A stretch of 64,000 nt of DNA from Meghimatium bilineatum (GCA_034231615.1 CM067304.1:16147444-16211443); one strand, 5' to 3'; positions 43,571 through 55,189 are shown, counted from the stretch's first letter. The notes: generated by a model not told the origin, from the letters alone. Program-made: numbers and translations.

Positions 43571-45857
43571 ACTAACAAGACCTGCAGAAATAATGAAAAG
43601 ATTGAAAAACTACTCCAGCCAACTGCTAAACTTGAAAGAAGAAGAGGTAATTACAACAATAAACATAATAGGTGAGGACATTGAACCAAAAATACTGGAA
43701 TCAGAAATTGAAGAAATGGTAAAATATGCACCAAACAACAAAGCAACCGGAATAGACGAATTATTGATGGAACTGATAAAATGATAACAACAACAGGCAT
43801 AAAGTGGCCCCAAAGACTGTTTAACGTGATATGGAAGACCAAAAAAACAACCAAAAAAAACAACACCACTGGAACAAAGCAGTGATAGTTCGTATTTGGA
43901 AGAAAAAAAAACAGTAAGAGGGATTACACCTTTCTTGTGCTACCATGTCCCCTTGGAGGGGGGGGGAGCTACATACACTTACCAGCAGCCTTCACATGTG
44001 GCGGATAGTGGAAACGTCTCTATTGAGTTTAGTTGCGAATAAGCCTCTGGGCAAATAAGAGGAGAATGGTGTTATCTATTGCTATATTCATTGGCGCTGA
44101 AGACTTGCTAATTTGCATAACTTCTGTTTTGTGTACATTAATTTTCATGTTGTACTTCTGATATGCTAACAACAATGCATTGATGTGCGTTTGCAAAGTT
44201 TCCTCATCTTTGTCTATTAAACTTTGATAATCGGCAAATAATAGTTCATTGATTTCATTATTAAGTTCCTCATCAGTCTTATTTGCAATGTTTTCATCTT
44301 TGTTGATGTGAGCTTCCTTTATTATTCTGTCCATGTATATGTTGAAAAGTAGGGGTGAAAGTGCACATTCTTGTTTTACTCCAGATATTGTTTCAAAAGG
44401 TTCAGTCATTCCATCTGTTGTTCTTACAGATCTTTGGCATTTTTTATATATCGTTTTTATATTGTCTAACAGTTGTCCTCTGATGTTGTCAATTTCTAAG
44501 GTTTCCCATAGAATGTTTCTATCTAATCTATCGAAGTTATCAATGCTGCAAAATTAAAACAAGCGGATAAAGTCAAGTATCTTGGTACCATTTGAACATC
44601 AGATGGCTGGTGCTCCAATGAGATCAAGAGCAGGATAACATAGGCAAAAAAAACATTTTTTTAAAAAGAAAAAGAGAAACATAATGGTGCAATATCAATG
44701 CATACGCGAGTTCGAATGCTAGGATGTAATATTGAGTCAATCCTACTATATGGAAGAGATGCATGGACAGTAAATACATGTGTTCAAGATAAACTGTTGG
44801 TAACTGAGATATGGTTTTTAAGAAGAATGATGATAATTCCATGAACAGCAAAGAAACATCATGTACAATTTCTCAGAATTGCTGGAGTAAAACGACAAAT
44901 TATAGCGAAAATTAGAAATAGACAATCAAGATTTTTAGGGTATGTTATGAGAAAAGTAAAACGTCAATATTTAATAACCATCAGAAAGATCAAGGGGACA
45001 AAGAAACAGAGGAAGACAAAGAGAGAAAGTTCTGGATGGCTTGACACTGGCACAAAAAAGACGTCAGCAATACACGAGACAATAGAGTTTTGGAGAAACA
45101 TGATCTACTTCGTCACTAGGCATGGCACTTTATTGAGTAGAAATGGCCTAGAAGTTTCATTTTAGATTATTTCCGTGTTTTTCTTTGATCGGACTTGGCG
45201 TTATTTTGCCAGGCAACACCAAGTATAGAGATAGTAATCAACGAAAAACACAACAATAATCAAACATTTTACGAATGAAGACTTGTTTAAGTTCTGTTGA
45301 GAGGTCTGTACTGACCCCCGTCATGGAGATTGTCTATGTGACCTGACTGTTTAAAAAGGTTCCCTCTGATAATTCATTCAAATCGGGTTATCAGTAAAAT
45401 TGGTAACTCACTGAATGATAGATTATTGGGCTATCAATCTATGTGAACTATAAACTTAAACCAATTTTTAAACATATCTATCCGGGGCCGGATTTAGACG
45501 TGATAAGGGCCTAAGCTGTATGAGATATGGGGGCACTCTTTTATATGTTCTTTTATATGTAATATATGTCAATTGCTTACTCGGACAATTTCTTTGGGGG
45601 CCCCCAAGAAAGTGGGAGCCCTAAGCTATAGCTTATACGTAAATTCTGCACTGCATTTATCCCGATGGAACGCAAAAGGAAAAACATAATTCAATATTCA
45701 TCCCAACATTATGTTTTCAATGTCAGAGATTGAAGGAGTTTTCAACATTCAGACAAACACAGTAATACTGCATATCAAACGAGACCAGACGTATAATAGC
45801 TTGAAAACTGATCGGCATTCAATCCTGCGACGACTCACAGCACAGGCAAGATAATAT

Positions 45858-45889
<32 letters not shown>

Positions 45890-48800
45890 TATCATCAGGT
45901 GCCATGCCGGCTGACGTAGGAGGTCATGGTTCTCGACAGCTCTCTGTCCACAGTATTATGTATCAATGTCGTTGTTGTTTCCTTGCCGTGCCAGGTTGTC
46001 AAACTGTCTAATATTTTCTCACGTTGTCGCCCTCTGTCTCTGTTGCCTTCAATTTTGACTGTTGTGATTATGTTCTCTAAATATGCCTGTCTCATGAAGT
46101 GGCCCACAAAAAAAAGAAGATTGCCTTTTTCTTATATTGTTGATTAAAGTCCGTTTCGCATTTGATTCTTTCAACACCTCTACATTAGATTTTCTGGCTG
46201 TCCATGATATTCTCTGCATTCTTCTGTAGAAAGATAATAGATAGATAGACATAATTTATGTGAGCTGTTCTTTACAGAACCTTGTCCTCAATGTCACTCT
46301 ATAATCCTCTCTGTTCTGTGCAAGCTGCCCAGCATCTTCTAGTGTTATATACTCAGAAGGTCTTCGATGTCATGTGTCCATCGTAGTCTTGGTCTGCCTC
46401 TTGTTCTTTTCACCGCAACTTTTGCCTCCATGATTAATCTTTCATTGAGACATCGTGGCCTATTCTTATGTCAGATAATATGCTATCTTGAGTTTTTTGA
46501 TAGTTTTGAGTAGCCAGTCTTCTTCTATGTTCGGGTCTTATTATTATACTATGAGACATAAATCTTTGGATTCAGGGTCGTATATACGACTTCTGTAAGG
46601 ATGGGGTTTTATCTAAATATATTGTAATTCGATCCTTTACGTTTCCAAATTCATCTTTTTGATCAGAAATTTGAGGAGCTTTTGTAAAATATTGTTAAGG
46701 AAGAGGGGTTTTATCCACCCACTTAAGTACCCAGTTATATTATGATTTGGGAAACGGGGGAGGGGGAGGTAGGGGGGGAGGAGGTGATTAAATACAAGCC
46801 TTCCACTTTAGATTAGATATATTGTGATACTAAAAAATTGAAGGCGTTTTTCCTGCTAGTGTGTGGCAGAGGTTTGAGTATGTGTGGGGAAGAAGAGGTA
46901 TTAGTATGTGTGAGGTAGAAGAAGAGGTATTAGTATGTGTGAGGTAGAAGAGGTATTAGTATGTGTGAGCTAGAAGAGGTATTAGTATGTGTGAGGTAGA
47001 AGAGGTATTAGTATGTGTGAGGTAGAAGAAGAGGTATTAGTATGTGTGAGGTAGAAGAAGAGGTATTAGTATGTGTGAGGTAGAAGAGGTATTAGTATGT
47101 GTGAGGTAGAAGAGGTATTAGTATGTGTGAGGTAGAAGAGGTATTAGTATGTGTGAGGTAGAAGAGGTATTAGTATGTGTGAGGTAGAAGAGGTATTAGT
47201 ATGTGTGAGGTAGAAGAGGTATTAGTATATGTGAGGTAGAAGAGGTATTAGTATGTGTGAGGTAGAAGAGGTATTAGTATGTGTGAGGTAGAAGAGATAT
47301 TAGTATGTGTGAGGTAGAGGTATTAGTATGTGTGAGGTAGAAGAGGTATTAGTATGTGTGAGGAAGGAGGGAGACGGGTATGTGGGAAGCAGAAAGTAAT
47401 TGGATGAGTATGTAGAAGGCAGGATGGAGTGGGATAGGTATGTGGGAGGCAGAAGTGAGACGAGTATCTGTCAGGCAGGAGGGAGTGGAATGAATTAGTG
47501 TGAGACAGAAGTGTAATGGGTTTGTGTGAGGTCGGAGAGGAATGGGAATTTGTGAGGCATGATTAGGATGGGTATGTTTGAGGCAAAAGGAGGATGGTAT
47601 GTGTGAGTCATGAGGGATTGGGTTGAATATGTATGAGACAGGAGTAGGATTGGAATGTGGGAGGCACTAGTGGGATGGGTATGTGTGAGGTAGAAGTGAG
47701 TGTGATGAGTACGTTTAAGGCAGGAGGGAGGCGTATCGGCATGTGAGCGGTAGGAGTGGGGTGAGTGTGTGTGTGTGTGAGAAAGGAGTGAGTAAGATGA
47801 GTATATGTAAGGAAGGAGTTGGATGTGTATATGGGAGGTGGGAGTGGGTTGAGTATGTGTGAGTCAAGAGGTAGTGTGTATGTGTTAGACAGGTTTGCGA
47901 CAGGTATGTGTGAGGCAGAAGTAGAATGGGTGTGTTGGAGGCAGGATGAGTATGTGCAGTGAAGGAGGGAGCGCGATGGATATACGTGAGGCAGGATGGC
48001 GAACGATGGGTATGTGTGGAGCATGGGGGCGTGGGTGGGTATGCGTGATACATGAATGGGATGGGTATGTGTGATCCAGGGGCCGGATAGGTATGTGTGA
48101 CGTAGGAGTGGGATGTATATGTTTGAGGTAGGAGCAGGATTGGTATATGTGAGGCAGGAGTGGGATGTGTATGTGTGAGGCAGTAGTGGGATGTGTATGT
48201 GTGAGGCAGGAGTGGGATGTATATGTGTGAGGCAGTAGTGGGATGTGTATGTGTGAGGCAGTAGTGGGATGTGTATGTGTGAGGCAGTAGTGGGATGTGA
48301 ATGTGTGAGGCATTAGTGGGATGTGTATGTGTGAGGCAGGAGTGGGATGTGTATGTTTGAGGCAGTAGTGGGATGTGTATGTGTAAGGCAGGAGTGGGAT
48401 GGGTATAAGTGAGACATAGGTGAGATGGGTATGTAAGACATGAGTGAGGTAGGTATGATTGAGGCAGGAGTAGTGGGTGTATCTGTGAGACAGTAGTGAT
48501 CTGGTAAGACCCGATGTAAGAGACAGATCCAATCTTAATTTTTATAAAATCATTTATAATAAAAAATGTGATTAAAGGAAGAACATTCTTATATAGAGAG
48601 TTTCCATACGTCCCGGGCTGAAGTGGACTGACCACAGACTGGACATGGTAGACAGTGTTTGTTACTGTGCTGCAGGAAATGATAGTCCCTGACAGAATCA
48701 TCAGTCTGTCTACAAACTGGACAGAGTGGGTCAATATTGAACAAAGTAGACAGAGTTCATCGTTGTACTTACTATAAGATTCGGAATATCCCTGACTGAT

Positions 48801-49035
48801 TCATCGGGCTGACCACAAATTGGTCAAAGTGGGCACAGTATGTTGTTGAAGACTACAACAAGAAGGACATTAATTTACTGAAGGATCGGACAATAATCAA
48901 GGAACCAAAACCGACGAAACATACTTGAAACATTTTTGTAATACGACTTACATAATTTATTGGCGCAGGAGACGGACATGAATTTACTAGTAATGCAGCA
49001 GTTAGCACCACTAGCATCAACACCAAGGTGCTCAT
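42310..49035 (-). CDS. Secreted inhibitor-cystine-knot peptide, gene C (two exons, long intron)
   Basis: Exon 1 is 49035-48952 (28 codons): signal peptide with core LVLMLVVLTAALLV, then NSC and PSPAPINY, ending at donor GTAAGT in phase 0. Exon 2 is 42465-42310 (51 codons plus TAA), behind the strong acceptor tctgttgtctttttgtcttaag, also phase 0. Its Cys lie at exon positions 6, 13, 20, 21, 27 and 40: C-x6-C-x6-CC-x5-C-x12-C, an ICK framework with CGDGLPRCC at its centre. A Cys soon after the signal peptide is shared with genes A and B. The joining of these exons across 6.5 kb is inferred from matching phases, strand, shared promoter-like and intron blocks with gene A, and the absence of another Cys-rich exon between them. 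The intron holds LINE fragments and the 26 bp minisatellite. The exons could instead belong to two incomplete genes. Role unknown. Confidence 0.6.
42730..43925 (+). pseudogene. RTE-like LINE fragment (endonuclease to RT start)
   Basis: Truncated at the GDFNAH motif. It continues with NNREGIDGYNGHFDD, TWYKWNILECKSQIDF and a TDRK form of the SDH motif, the linker, and an open piece (43593-43784) with ESEIEEMVKYAPNNKATGID. It stops near 43925 within a KRDCT-type stretch. Confidence 0.8.
43930..44545 (-). pseudogene. RTE-like LINE RT core, inverted, catalytic motif FADY
   Basis: Minus strand reads DNFDRLDRNILWETL, SGVKQECALSPLLFNIYMD, LLFADYQSLIDKDEETLQTH and MKINVHKTEVMQISKSS. The palm motif is FADY instead of FADD, so the second catalytic Asp is lost. 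It lies between two plus-strand LINE pieces. Confidence 0.85.
44546..45165 (+). pseudogene. LINE C-terminal part (KYLG to TRHGT)
   Basis: Starts KQADKVKYLGTI, continues through degraded thumb sequence and ends in the open frame 44947-45165 with ETIEFWRNMIYFVTRHGT. Same family as 63290-63885. Confidence 0.8.
45166..45480. other. No gene recognised
   Basis: Non-coding by inspection. Confidence 0.4.
45484..45655. mobile_element. Possible short MITE (about 170 bp)
   Basis: The left end ggggccggatttagacgt and the complement of the right end (cagtgcagaatttacgt) are imperfect inverted repeats, and inner blocks gggcctaagct and gccctaagctatagc are repeated. The ends resemble a widespread type of invertebrate non-autonomous DNA element. 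Confidence 0.45.
45656..45895 (+). pseudogene. RTE-like LINE 3' fragment with internal deletion, then (ATC)n
   Basis: Pieces match 11395-11480 and 11740-11870 joined with the middle missing. An atc run (45857-45894) follows. Confidence 0.65.
45895..46225 (-). pseudogene. LINE C-terminus (RHGT type)
   Basis: Minus strand: FYRRMQRISWTARKSNVEVL, then GHFMRQAYLENIITTVKIEG and GRQREKILDSLTTWHGK, ending YVSRHGT. The adjacent ATC run on its left is the triplet tail of this family. Confidence 0.8.
46250..46530 (-). pseudogene. LINE 3' end (RGRPRLRWTHDIED)
   Basis: Minus strand reads ERLIMEAKVAVKRTRGRPRL and RWTHDIEDLL, then LEDAGQLAQNREDYR in a shifted frame. Related to the GRAKRRW-type tail at 4668. 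Confidence 0.7.
46531..46861. other. No gene recognised
   Basis: T-rich, then a G-rich stretch at 46750-46785 (ggggga repeats). Confidence 0.4.
46862..47370. repeat. 26 bp minisatellite, variant 1 (about 19 units)
   Basis: Unit core gtatgtgtgaggtagaagag followed by gtatta, with 3 bp (gaa) insertions in some units. Very homogeneous. Confidence 0.95.
47371..48490. repeat. 26 bp minisatellite, variant 2 and degenerate flank
   Basis: Unit core gtatgtgtgaggcagtagtg followed by ggatgt, most regular at 48085-48410 and decayed from 47371 to 48080. It shares the gtatgtgtgagg half with variant 1. The 26 bp period cycles the frame, giving long stop-free minus-strand frames that should not be taken as genes. 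Confidence 0.9.
48600..48850. repeat. Degenerate units of about 75 bp beside gene C exon 1
   Basis: gctgaccacaaattgg- and aaagtgggcacag-like blocks recur about four times. One similar block lies at the same place in the gene A and B introns. Confidence 0.6.
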
Positions 49036-49097
49036 CTTGTGAATATATAATGACCTAATATTTAGAGAAATGCAAATAAAAAAAATTTACATATAAA

Positions 49098-49118
49098 TGA
49101 AAACTTGAGTTTTATGAA
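49098..49118 (-). promoter_or_regulatory. Candidate promoter block of gene C
   Basis: Sense CATAAAACTCAAGTTTTCAT, about 75 bp upstream of the start. It resembles the gene A block at 13121-13145. Confidence 0.4.
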
Positions 49119-49194
49119 GATATCAATACACATTTTATTTCAGACCGTAGTTTCAGATTCGCACTTTTTCATGTCTCATCGCCAGAGCCGCATG

Positions 49195-49345
49195 TAGGAA
49201 TAACAATCACAGGAAAAAAGTCACGGTACAAAAGTAACAGGAGAAAAAGTCACAAAAGAAAACACTCATAGGTAAAAAAGTCACAGTACAAAAAAACCAA
49301 AAAAAAACAACAAACAAACGAACACGGAAAAAGTTCACAAAAAAT
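49195..49345. repeat. aaaaagtcac-rich degenerate repeat
   Basis: agtcac and acaggaaaaaa blocks recur at irregular short spacing. Confidence 0.6.
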
Positions 49346-49384
49346 TAAGGATTTAGTCCTTTCATTGCTTTATTATTTAATCGC

Positions 49385-49640
49385 CAGGACCGAAAGGGAG
49401 TCAAATAATAGACAAACTGTAATGTTCCATGCATGTGGTAAGAGGTGACTAAGGAAAGTTTTGAGAATGAAATTGATTGTCCCGTCTCACAAGAAATGTT
49501 CAAGTCGGATGTTTCAGTTCGAAAGGCACAAATATTGCAGCCAATCCTTTACCCAAGACTAACTAATTCCGTTCTCTGGACTGAAACCTGCAAATCTGAA
49601 GGGGTTTACTGGAAAAGTATGGAAAGTAGTTCAGAGCTCA
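49385..49640 (+). mobile_element. SINE family 2, plus orientation, diverged
   Basis: The blocks gaccgaaagggag, catgtggtaagaggtgacta, tcggatgtttcagttcgaaa and attccgttctctggactg are collinear with the reverse complement of 59985-60250. The 100-codon frame here is incidental. Confidence 0.7.
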
Positions 49641-49827
49641 AAGGCATATATATAATGAAAAAAACTAAATGGATATATTCTTCCGGGTTCTGTGATAGAG
49701 TGGTTAGCTTGTCCCACTGCACGATCTCAACTGATGTTCCTCCTTAGCAGGCGAAGATATGCATGGCTTTGAGATAGTTAATTGGGCTTGATATTTGTGA
49801 GTCCTCGGATGCCACTTTGATCATCTA

Positions 49828-50375
49828 TGGAATTCTTCTTCTTCTTCTTTTGTTCACTTGAAACATGTCTATATCTGTAATTCTGTCTCCTGAATAAAAC
49901 TCACTGTCTTTTGTAGTTCATACAGTGGCCCATAGAGCTTTGATTCCAGTGTTGTTTCCTCTGGCCAATATGTATGCCTCAGCGTTTCATGCTCAGAACA
50001 CTCTTAAAGTATATGTTTGGCACTCTGTGTACACATGTACACATGGGCGTGTTGCCAATCTTGAACTTTGTATACATGTGACTTCGGAGTCGGTGTTGTC
50101 CTGTTCTGGGGCGTAGAATTATAACTTGTTCTGGTCTGTTCATAATATGATAGTCATCTTGTATTGGTGTTTGTGGCTTTCTTATTGACTTTATCATCTG
50201 TTTTTTCTGATGGTAGGTGATTGGTATATCTGGTTGGTCTTCGGCAGCACCTTCCTTAGCCAGTTGGTCTGCTTTTTCATTTCTTGGTATTCCACAGTGA
50301 GAGGTATCCACTGCATGGTTACCCTATACTGGTAAGACAGTTCATTAAGTAGTTTTTGTAAGTTTAGGTACGGAT
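49828..50375 (-). pseudogene. RNase H-type LINE 3' fragment
   Basis: Minus strand has the HCGIPRNEKADQLAKEGAAE end of RNase H, YHQKKQMIKSIRKPQTP and HRLRSHMYTKFKIGNTPMCT, then a frameshift near the Cys-His tail. Its 3' end is the ctt run at 49832-49846 (gaa tail). Same family as 30427-31590. Confidence 0.9.
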
Positions 50376-51160
50376 AAAATTAAAACCAGACCGTGATGGA
50401 AGCTCTCGTGGCGTTCATCTCACTACTACGGTACCAAAAGTAGTTAACTGACAGTTGAAACAGATCAGTTCAGCTGGCACCAATTCTTTCGTCTCACAAT
50501 TTGAGTTAACGCGTTTTCAGGAATCGACCACACCGCATCCAATCCCTTTTGATGTCTTATGCTTTTTTGTCTATATAGACCTATAATAAATCTTCAACGC
50601 TGCAATATTATATAATAACAAAGTCAACATACCAAGAAACTGCAGGACTCGTACAATCAGTGACTCTTGATTTGTGTTCCAGAAAATAAAAATTCTGTCG
50701 TCTTTAGTGCTATTAGTATTACGACGCTGATTGATTGTGGGAGAAAAAAGTAGGAGGGATTAGTGTATGCTAATGAGTCGTCAATACTAACCGACCTACC
50801 AAGAAAATGTTATGACAGACGTGGTGTCAAAATTTGTGAATTAACAACAATTCATTTGGAGAGAGTTTGATCATCGAGGTGGGTGGTACTATATTCAATC
50901 GGTAGTTGAAATTAACAACACTGTGTTATATCAGGTAACCTAGCACCGCCCACAATTTAGTTATACGACATAGTATAGTCGAAAGGAATTGGTATTTTCT
51001 ATTAAAAGTGACCTGACAAAAATGACGTTTCCATTTATCTATCCATCCATGTATAGATTCATATATCTATGTTCCTTCAGCGCCTAATGTGGTGCATAAG
51101 GCAGAAACCATGTGCTCTGCAGTTCAGCTATTATAGTTCAGCTATTATAGTTCTATAATA
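50376..51160. other. No gene recognised
   Basis: Short frames only. Confidence 0.4.
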
Positions 51161-51164
51161 GTTC

Positions 51165-51455
51165 TCGTGTATAGTATAAGTGTATAGTTCTCTTGTATAG
51201 TATAAGTGTATAGTTCTTGTGTATAGTGTATAGTATAAGTGTATAGTTCTTGTGTATAGTATAAGTGTATAGTTCTTGTGTATAGTATAAGTGTATAGTT
51301 CTTGTGTATACTGTATAGTATAAGTGTATAGTTCTTGTGTATAGTATAAGTGTATAGTTCTTGTGTATAGTATAAGTGTATAGTTCTTGTGTATACTGTA
51401 TAGTATAAGTGTATAGTTCTTGTGTATACTGTATAGTATAAGTGTATAGTTCTTG
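51165..51455. repeat. 26 bp minisatellite (about 10 units)
   Basis: Unit core agtgtatagttcttgtgtat followed by agtata, with tgtatac insertions in some units. Confidence 0.95.
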
Positions 51456-51639
51456 CATGTTGTTGAGACACATAGTCATACCATTTTTGATGGTTGTTCT
51501 ATGAAGTGTTTCTCTTCTCCTTTTCTTTTGCCATCTGGTACCCATTTCAATGTTCGCAGTTGCAGTCTATTTTCTGATTTAAAATATTTGAACTCTAAAA
51601 AAGGTGTTTGTCAACATTTTCATAAGGTGACTTGAGAAG

Positions 51640-51975
51640 TCGATGGCTACCATGGCAAGATTGAATCGATTGTTTTTGCGAAAGTAAGATCAGTATTACA
51701 GTAAAGATCAAACTATTCAGATTGGTAGTACGAAGTATACTTTTACAGAGATGTAAAAGTTGGACACTCAATGCAGATATGGAAAGAACGATTCAGGTTT
51801 TTGAATACAAGTGTTACACGTGTGTGTTAATAATTATTTATACAGAATACAAGACACATATCATCACTTCTGACAACAGTTTGGACACGTAACGAAACAC
51901 CACTCATTTTCTAACATTGTTTAGTAAGGAAAAGTCGATGATGGAAAGAGAAAAGACAAATAAATCATGAATTCA
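51640..51975 (+). pseudogene. RTE-like LINE fragment (LLQRCKSWTLNADMER)
   Basis: Reads IRLFRLVVRSILLQRCKSWT followed by LNADMERTIQVFEYKCYTC, then stops. Thumb region of an RTE-like LINE. Confidence 0.65.
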
Positions 51976-52734
51976 TTTCATCAAGGCATAATTTATTTTT
52001 CTACACTACTCCGAATGGTTGAGGATAGAGGTGTTTGAAAGCCTTTTTTTCTTAGACCTTACGGGCCTGACGGGTTATGGGTCTCATTATTATTATTATT
52101 AAAGTTGAGTCTACGAATATCAAAATGGGTAAAGTTAGTTCACCTTTTTTATGAGATTATATTTAGTTCTGTAAATTTTTTTTTTTAAAATAGGTCCCAT
52201 CTGCTTAACATGAACCGACATACCATTTCATGGGTAAGGTGCTTTCTCTCTTGTTCCTTAGTGTAAATGTCTGACATCGATAACTTAATATTGATATAAG
52301 GATTGAATTTATGATTTGCTTGTTGCTTTCTATCGGGATAGATGTGTGTTTCAAATTTAACATTACAGTACTCATTCTGAAATTACTCGTACTTTTTATG
52401 CAATACATACTCTACCTCGTTAAATTTGCAAGCTCCAAGTCAGCTACTGAATGTATATTTAGTACAACAGTGTATTTTCTGTTGTCTTTTCCCAAGTGAA
52501 TAGTGGTTGCTCTGCTCCAAAGCCGTTATATTATTGGGTGATGCGCAAAGTTGATTGTTTTCTGCCATGATTTATTATGGGGGAAAACTAGTGGACCCAC
52601 CAATTAGCTAGCCTCGTCACCATTACAGATGGTGTAATTGCTCTTTGTGAGTCCGCGCGACCCGAAGATTTTTAGATAAAATGTAAATATAAAGATAGGA
52701 TCCGTGGCAGCAGCCTGCTGTCGGGGATGAAGAA
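51976..52734. other. No clear gene; weak LINE trace
   Basis: An att run at 52086-52098. A minus frame at 52205-52408 (ISILSYRCQTFTLRNKRE) faintly resembles LINE thumb sequence. Confidence 0.4.
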
Positions 52735-52960
52735 AACTCTTCCCAGCGAATATTCGGTGGGGTGGCTAGTTCCCTTCCTTGCTGTCTTTACCTCCCGTAC
52801 TCATGCATCAGGTACTCATTTACAAATGAGTCGACTGGAGGAGTGAGTGGTCGTGTCAAGCAAGAAATCACAACCCGGATTTATTTTTTTGTCCGGACGT
52901 GGTTTCGAACCAGACAAGCAATACAAACTATCAACTAAGCTACCGCGCTCCTCATAAATG
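52735..52960 (-). mobile_element. tRNA-derived SINE, family 3
   Basis: The minus strand starts with gagcgcggtagcttagttgatag (A-box) and has ctggttcgaaaccacg (B-box) about 35 bp later. The body (tcaggtactcatttac, gtcgactggaggagtg on the plus strand) follows to the left. Confidence 0.65.
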
Positions 52961-53002
52961 AACATGAGTCAATATCGAGAATGCACGATTTGGTATACAC
53001 TT

Positions 53003-53683
53003 AGCCCGTAGAGAAAATCTAACAAAGATTTGGGAGTGAGGATAGCCATGGCTCGTAGAGAACACCTAACAAAGATTTGGGAGTGAGGATATGATTGGTC
53101 CGTAAAGAACATCTAACAAAGATTTGGGATGAGGATAGGCATGGCCCGTAGAGAACACCTAACAGATTTGGGAGTGAGGATAGGCTTGGCCCGTAGCGAA
53201 CACCTAACACAGATTTGGGAGTGAGGATATGATTGGTCCGTAAAGAACATCTAACAAAGATTTGGGATGAGGATAGGCATGGCCCGTAGAGAACACCTAA
53301 CACAGATTTGGGAGTGAGGATAGGCTTGGCCCGTAGCGAACACCTAACACAGATTTGGGAGTGAGGATAGGTTTGGCCCATAGCGAACACCTAACACAGA
53401 TTTGGGAGTGAGGATAAGCTTGGCCCGTAGAGAACACCTAACAAAGATTTGGAAGTGAGGATAGGCATGGCCCGTAGAGAACACAACACAGATTTGGGAG
53501 TGAGGATAGGCATGGCCCGTAGAGAACACCTAACACAGATTTGGGAGTGAGGATAGGCATGGCCCGTAGAGAACACCTAACACAGATTTGGGAGTGAGGA
53601 TAGGCATGGCCCGTAGAGAACACCTAACACAGATTTGGGAGTGAGGATAGGCATGGCCCGTAGAGAACACTTAACAACGATTT
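53003..53683. repeat. 47 bp minisatellite (about 14 units)
   Basis: Unit contains acagatttgggagtgaggat and ggcccgtagagaacacc. Diverged at the left end (tgattggtccgtaaag variant in two units), homogeneous at the right. Confidence 0.95.
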
Positions 53684-54060
53684 CAAAAGTGAGCAATGAA
53701 TCAGCATAGAACTTGAACCATCAGCCGTCATACCCTGAGTTATTGAAGCGGAGATCTGAGCGTCTATGTACATGTCGAATGCACGAAGAGGATAATCGAC
53801 ATACCTAACCAAACCTAACATGATGGGTGAGAGTACAATAGTTGCTGGTCTAATTCAACTCTTGGGTGAGTTGTCAACTTAAATATTGTGTTCGAAACAT
53901 GAAATACAGATAAGCTATTTCAAAATAAAAAAAAAGGAAAATCTTTTGCTTAAAAGCAGCACAATGTATGCAAGCAGCCAGCAACATATTCTGATCTGAG
54001 ATTTAACGTACTGGTCCAATTGGTCGAGGTTAGAACCCCCAAAAATGTACCCTGCGGGAA
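53684..54060. other. No gene recognised
   Basis: Short frames only. Confidence 0.4.
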
Positions 54061-54064
54061 GATA

Positions 54065-54462
54065 TTCACTTCTTCTTCTTTTGCGTTTGTTCTTAAACTC
54101 CTGCAGATTAGCAGATTAGATATAGTCTGTGGTGTCCCATTGAAACGGAATATAAACCTGTGTTTTACGTAAGTCTAATTGTTGTTACGTTTCACGCAGT
54201 TACCTTGTATTGATTGTCAGATTATCAGGATGTAGTCCGGAGAACGGAATGCGTTGTGTCATGGTTTACAGCATTGCTGCGATATCTGCGCATTTCGGCC
54301 TGACACATCCGACTTCAGCATGGCTTTGGGAAACTAACCCTGTATGGGATGGGACAGCCAACTCCATCCTATAACCACTTTAGTCGCCTTTTACGACATG
54401 CGTGGAAGGTAAACAGTGTTGCTATTCTTTGCTCCTCGCTCGGGCCACGGCATTAAATGGCG
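54065..54462 (-). mobile_element. SINE family 2, minus orientation
   Basis: Collinear with 59985-60250 but interrupted near 54110-54230. The left end (ttcttcttcttttgcgtttg) is the complement of an agaagaagaa tail. Confidence 0.7.
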
Positions 54463-54653
54463 AAATATTCACTGTTTCAGATTCCAAAAGTATTGGGTGT
54501 AAAATTATCTACAGACAGCTTGACAACCAAAATATTCACAAAACAATAGCAAATTGATAAACATAACTATTGTATTAAAAATAGCAATATAAAAAAAACT
54601 GGATTGACCGCGTTTGTTCTCAATAGTATATTTACTAGCGATATTCTTAACGC
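54463..54653. other. No gene recognised
   Basis: AT-rich. Confidence 0.4.
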
Positions 54654-55189
54654 TATACTCTGTTCACTTTAAGAGTGAAGTGAGTCAGTGCTTCTGATTG
54701 GTTGTTGGGCGCAGAACGGATAAATCAATTGTTAAGTGCGCAATAATATAGTTCGTTAGAACATAATACTCTGTTTAATTTAAATCATTTGTTGTAAAAT
54801 TAAACATGTCTAGTACAATAGTATTGTATATTTTCAAATAAATTTTCATGTAATATATATTTAACATTCATGAAAAATGACCAAACCCGCTTTTATATCA
54901 AAGCGCTTGCGTAAAAAGGTAGATGGTCAACCTTTATAGTTTTTTACACGATGTACAAATGACAAATGGCAGATATCAACTGGAAAACATAGTCAGGAAA
55001 ATGATTAAATACAGACCAAAAGACAATGATTTTAAACGTTTTTTACTAAGCGTAGAAATAAATATTCTTCAAAAACTGTTGACGAAATTGTGAAATTAAC
55101 ATCCTAGTTCCGAGTAACATAACTGTCAAATACTGCATGTTTCCCGTTAGGAGGGATTTTGTAGCTCTGTGATAAAGGCCGCATGCTCT

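Noticed and set aside
47608..48734. Long minus-strand frames (up to 339 codons) rich in His, Thr and Pro
   Set aside because: They are translations of the 26 bp minisatellite; the period cycles the frame, so several frames are open together. No start context or domain.
49445..49747. 100-codon plus frame
   Set aside because: Lies over a SINE family 2 body; the sister copies are not open.
51145..51545. Minus frames of 108-130 codons with YTRTIHLY repeats
   Set aside because: Translation of the 26 bp array at 51165-51455.
53019..53821. Series of minus frames with repeated VLYGPCLSSLPNLC
   Set aside because: Translation of the 47 bp array; the frames change at each indel.
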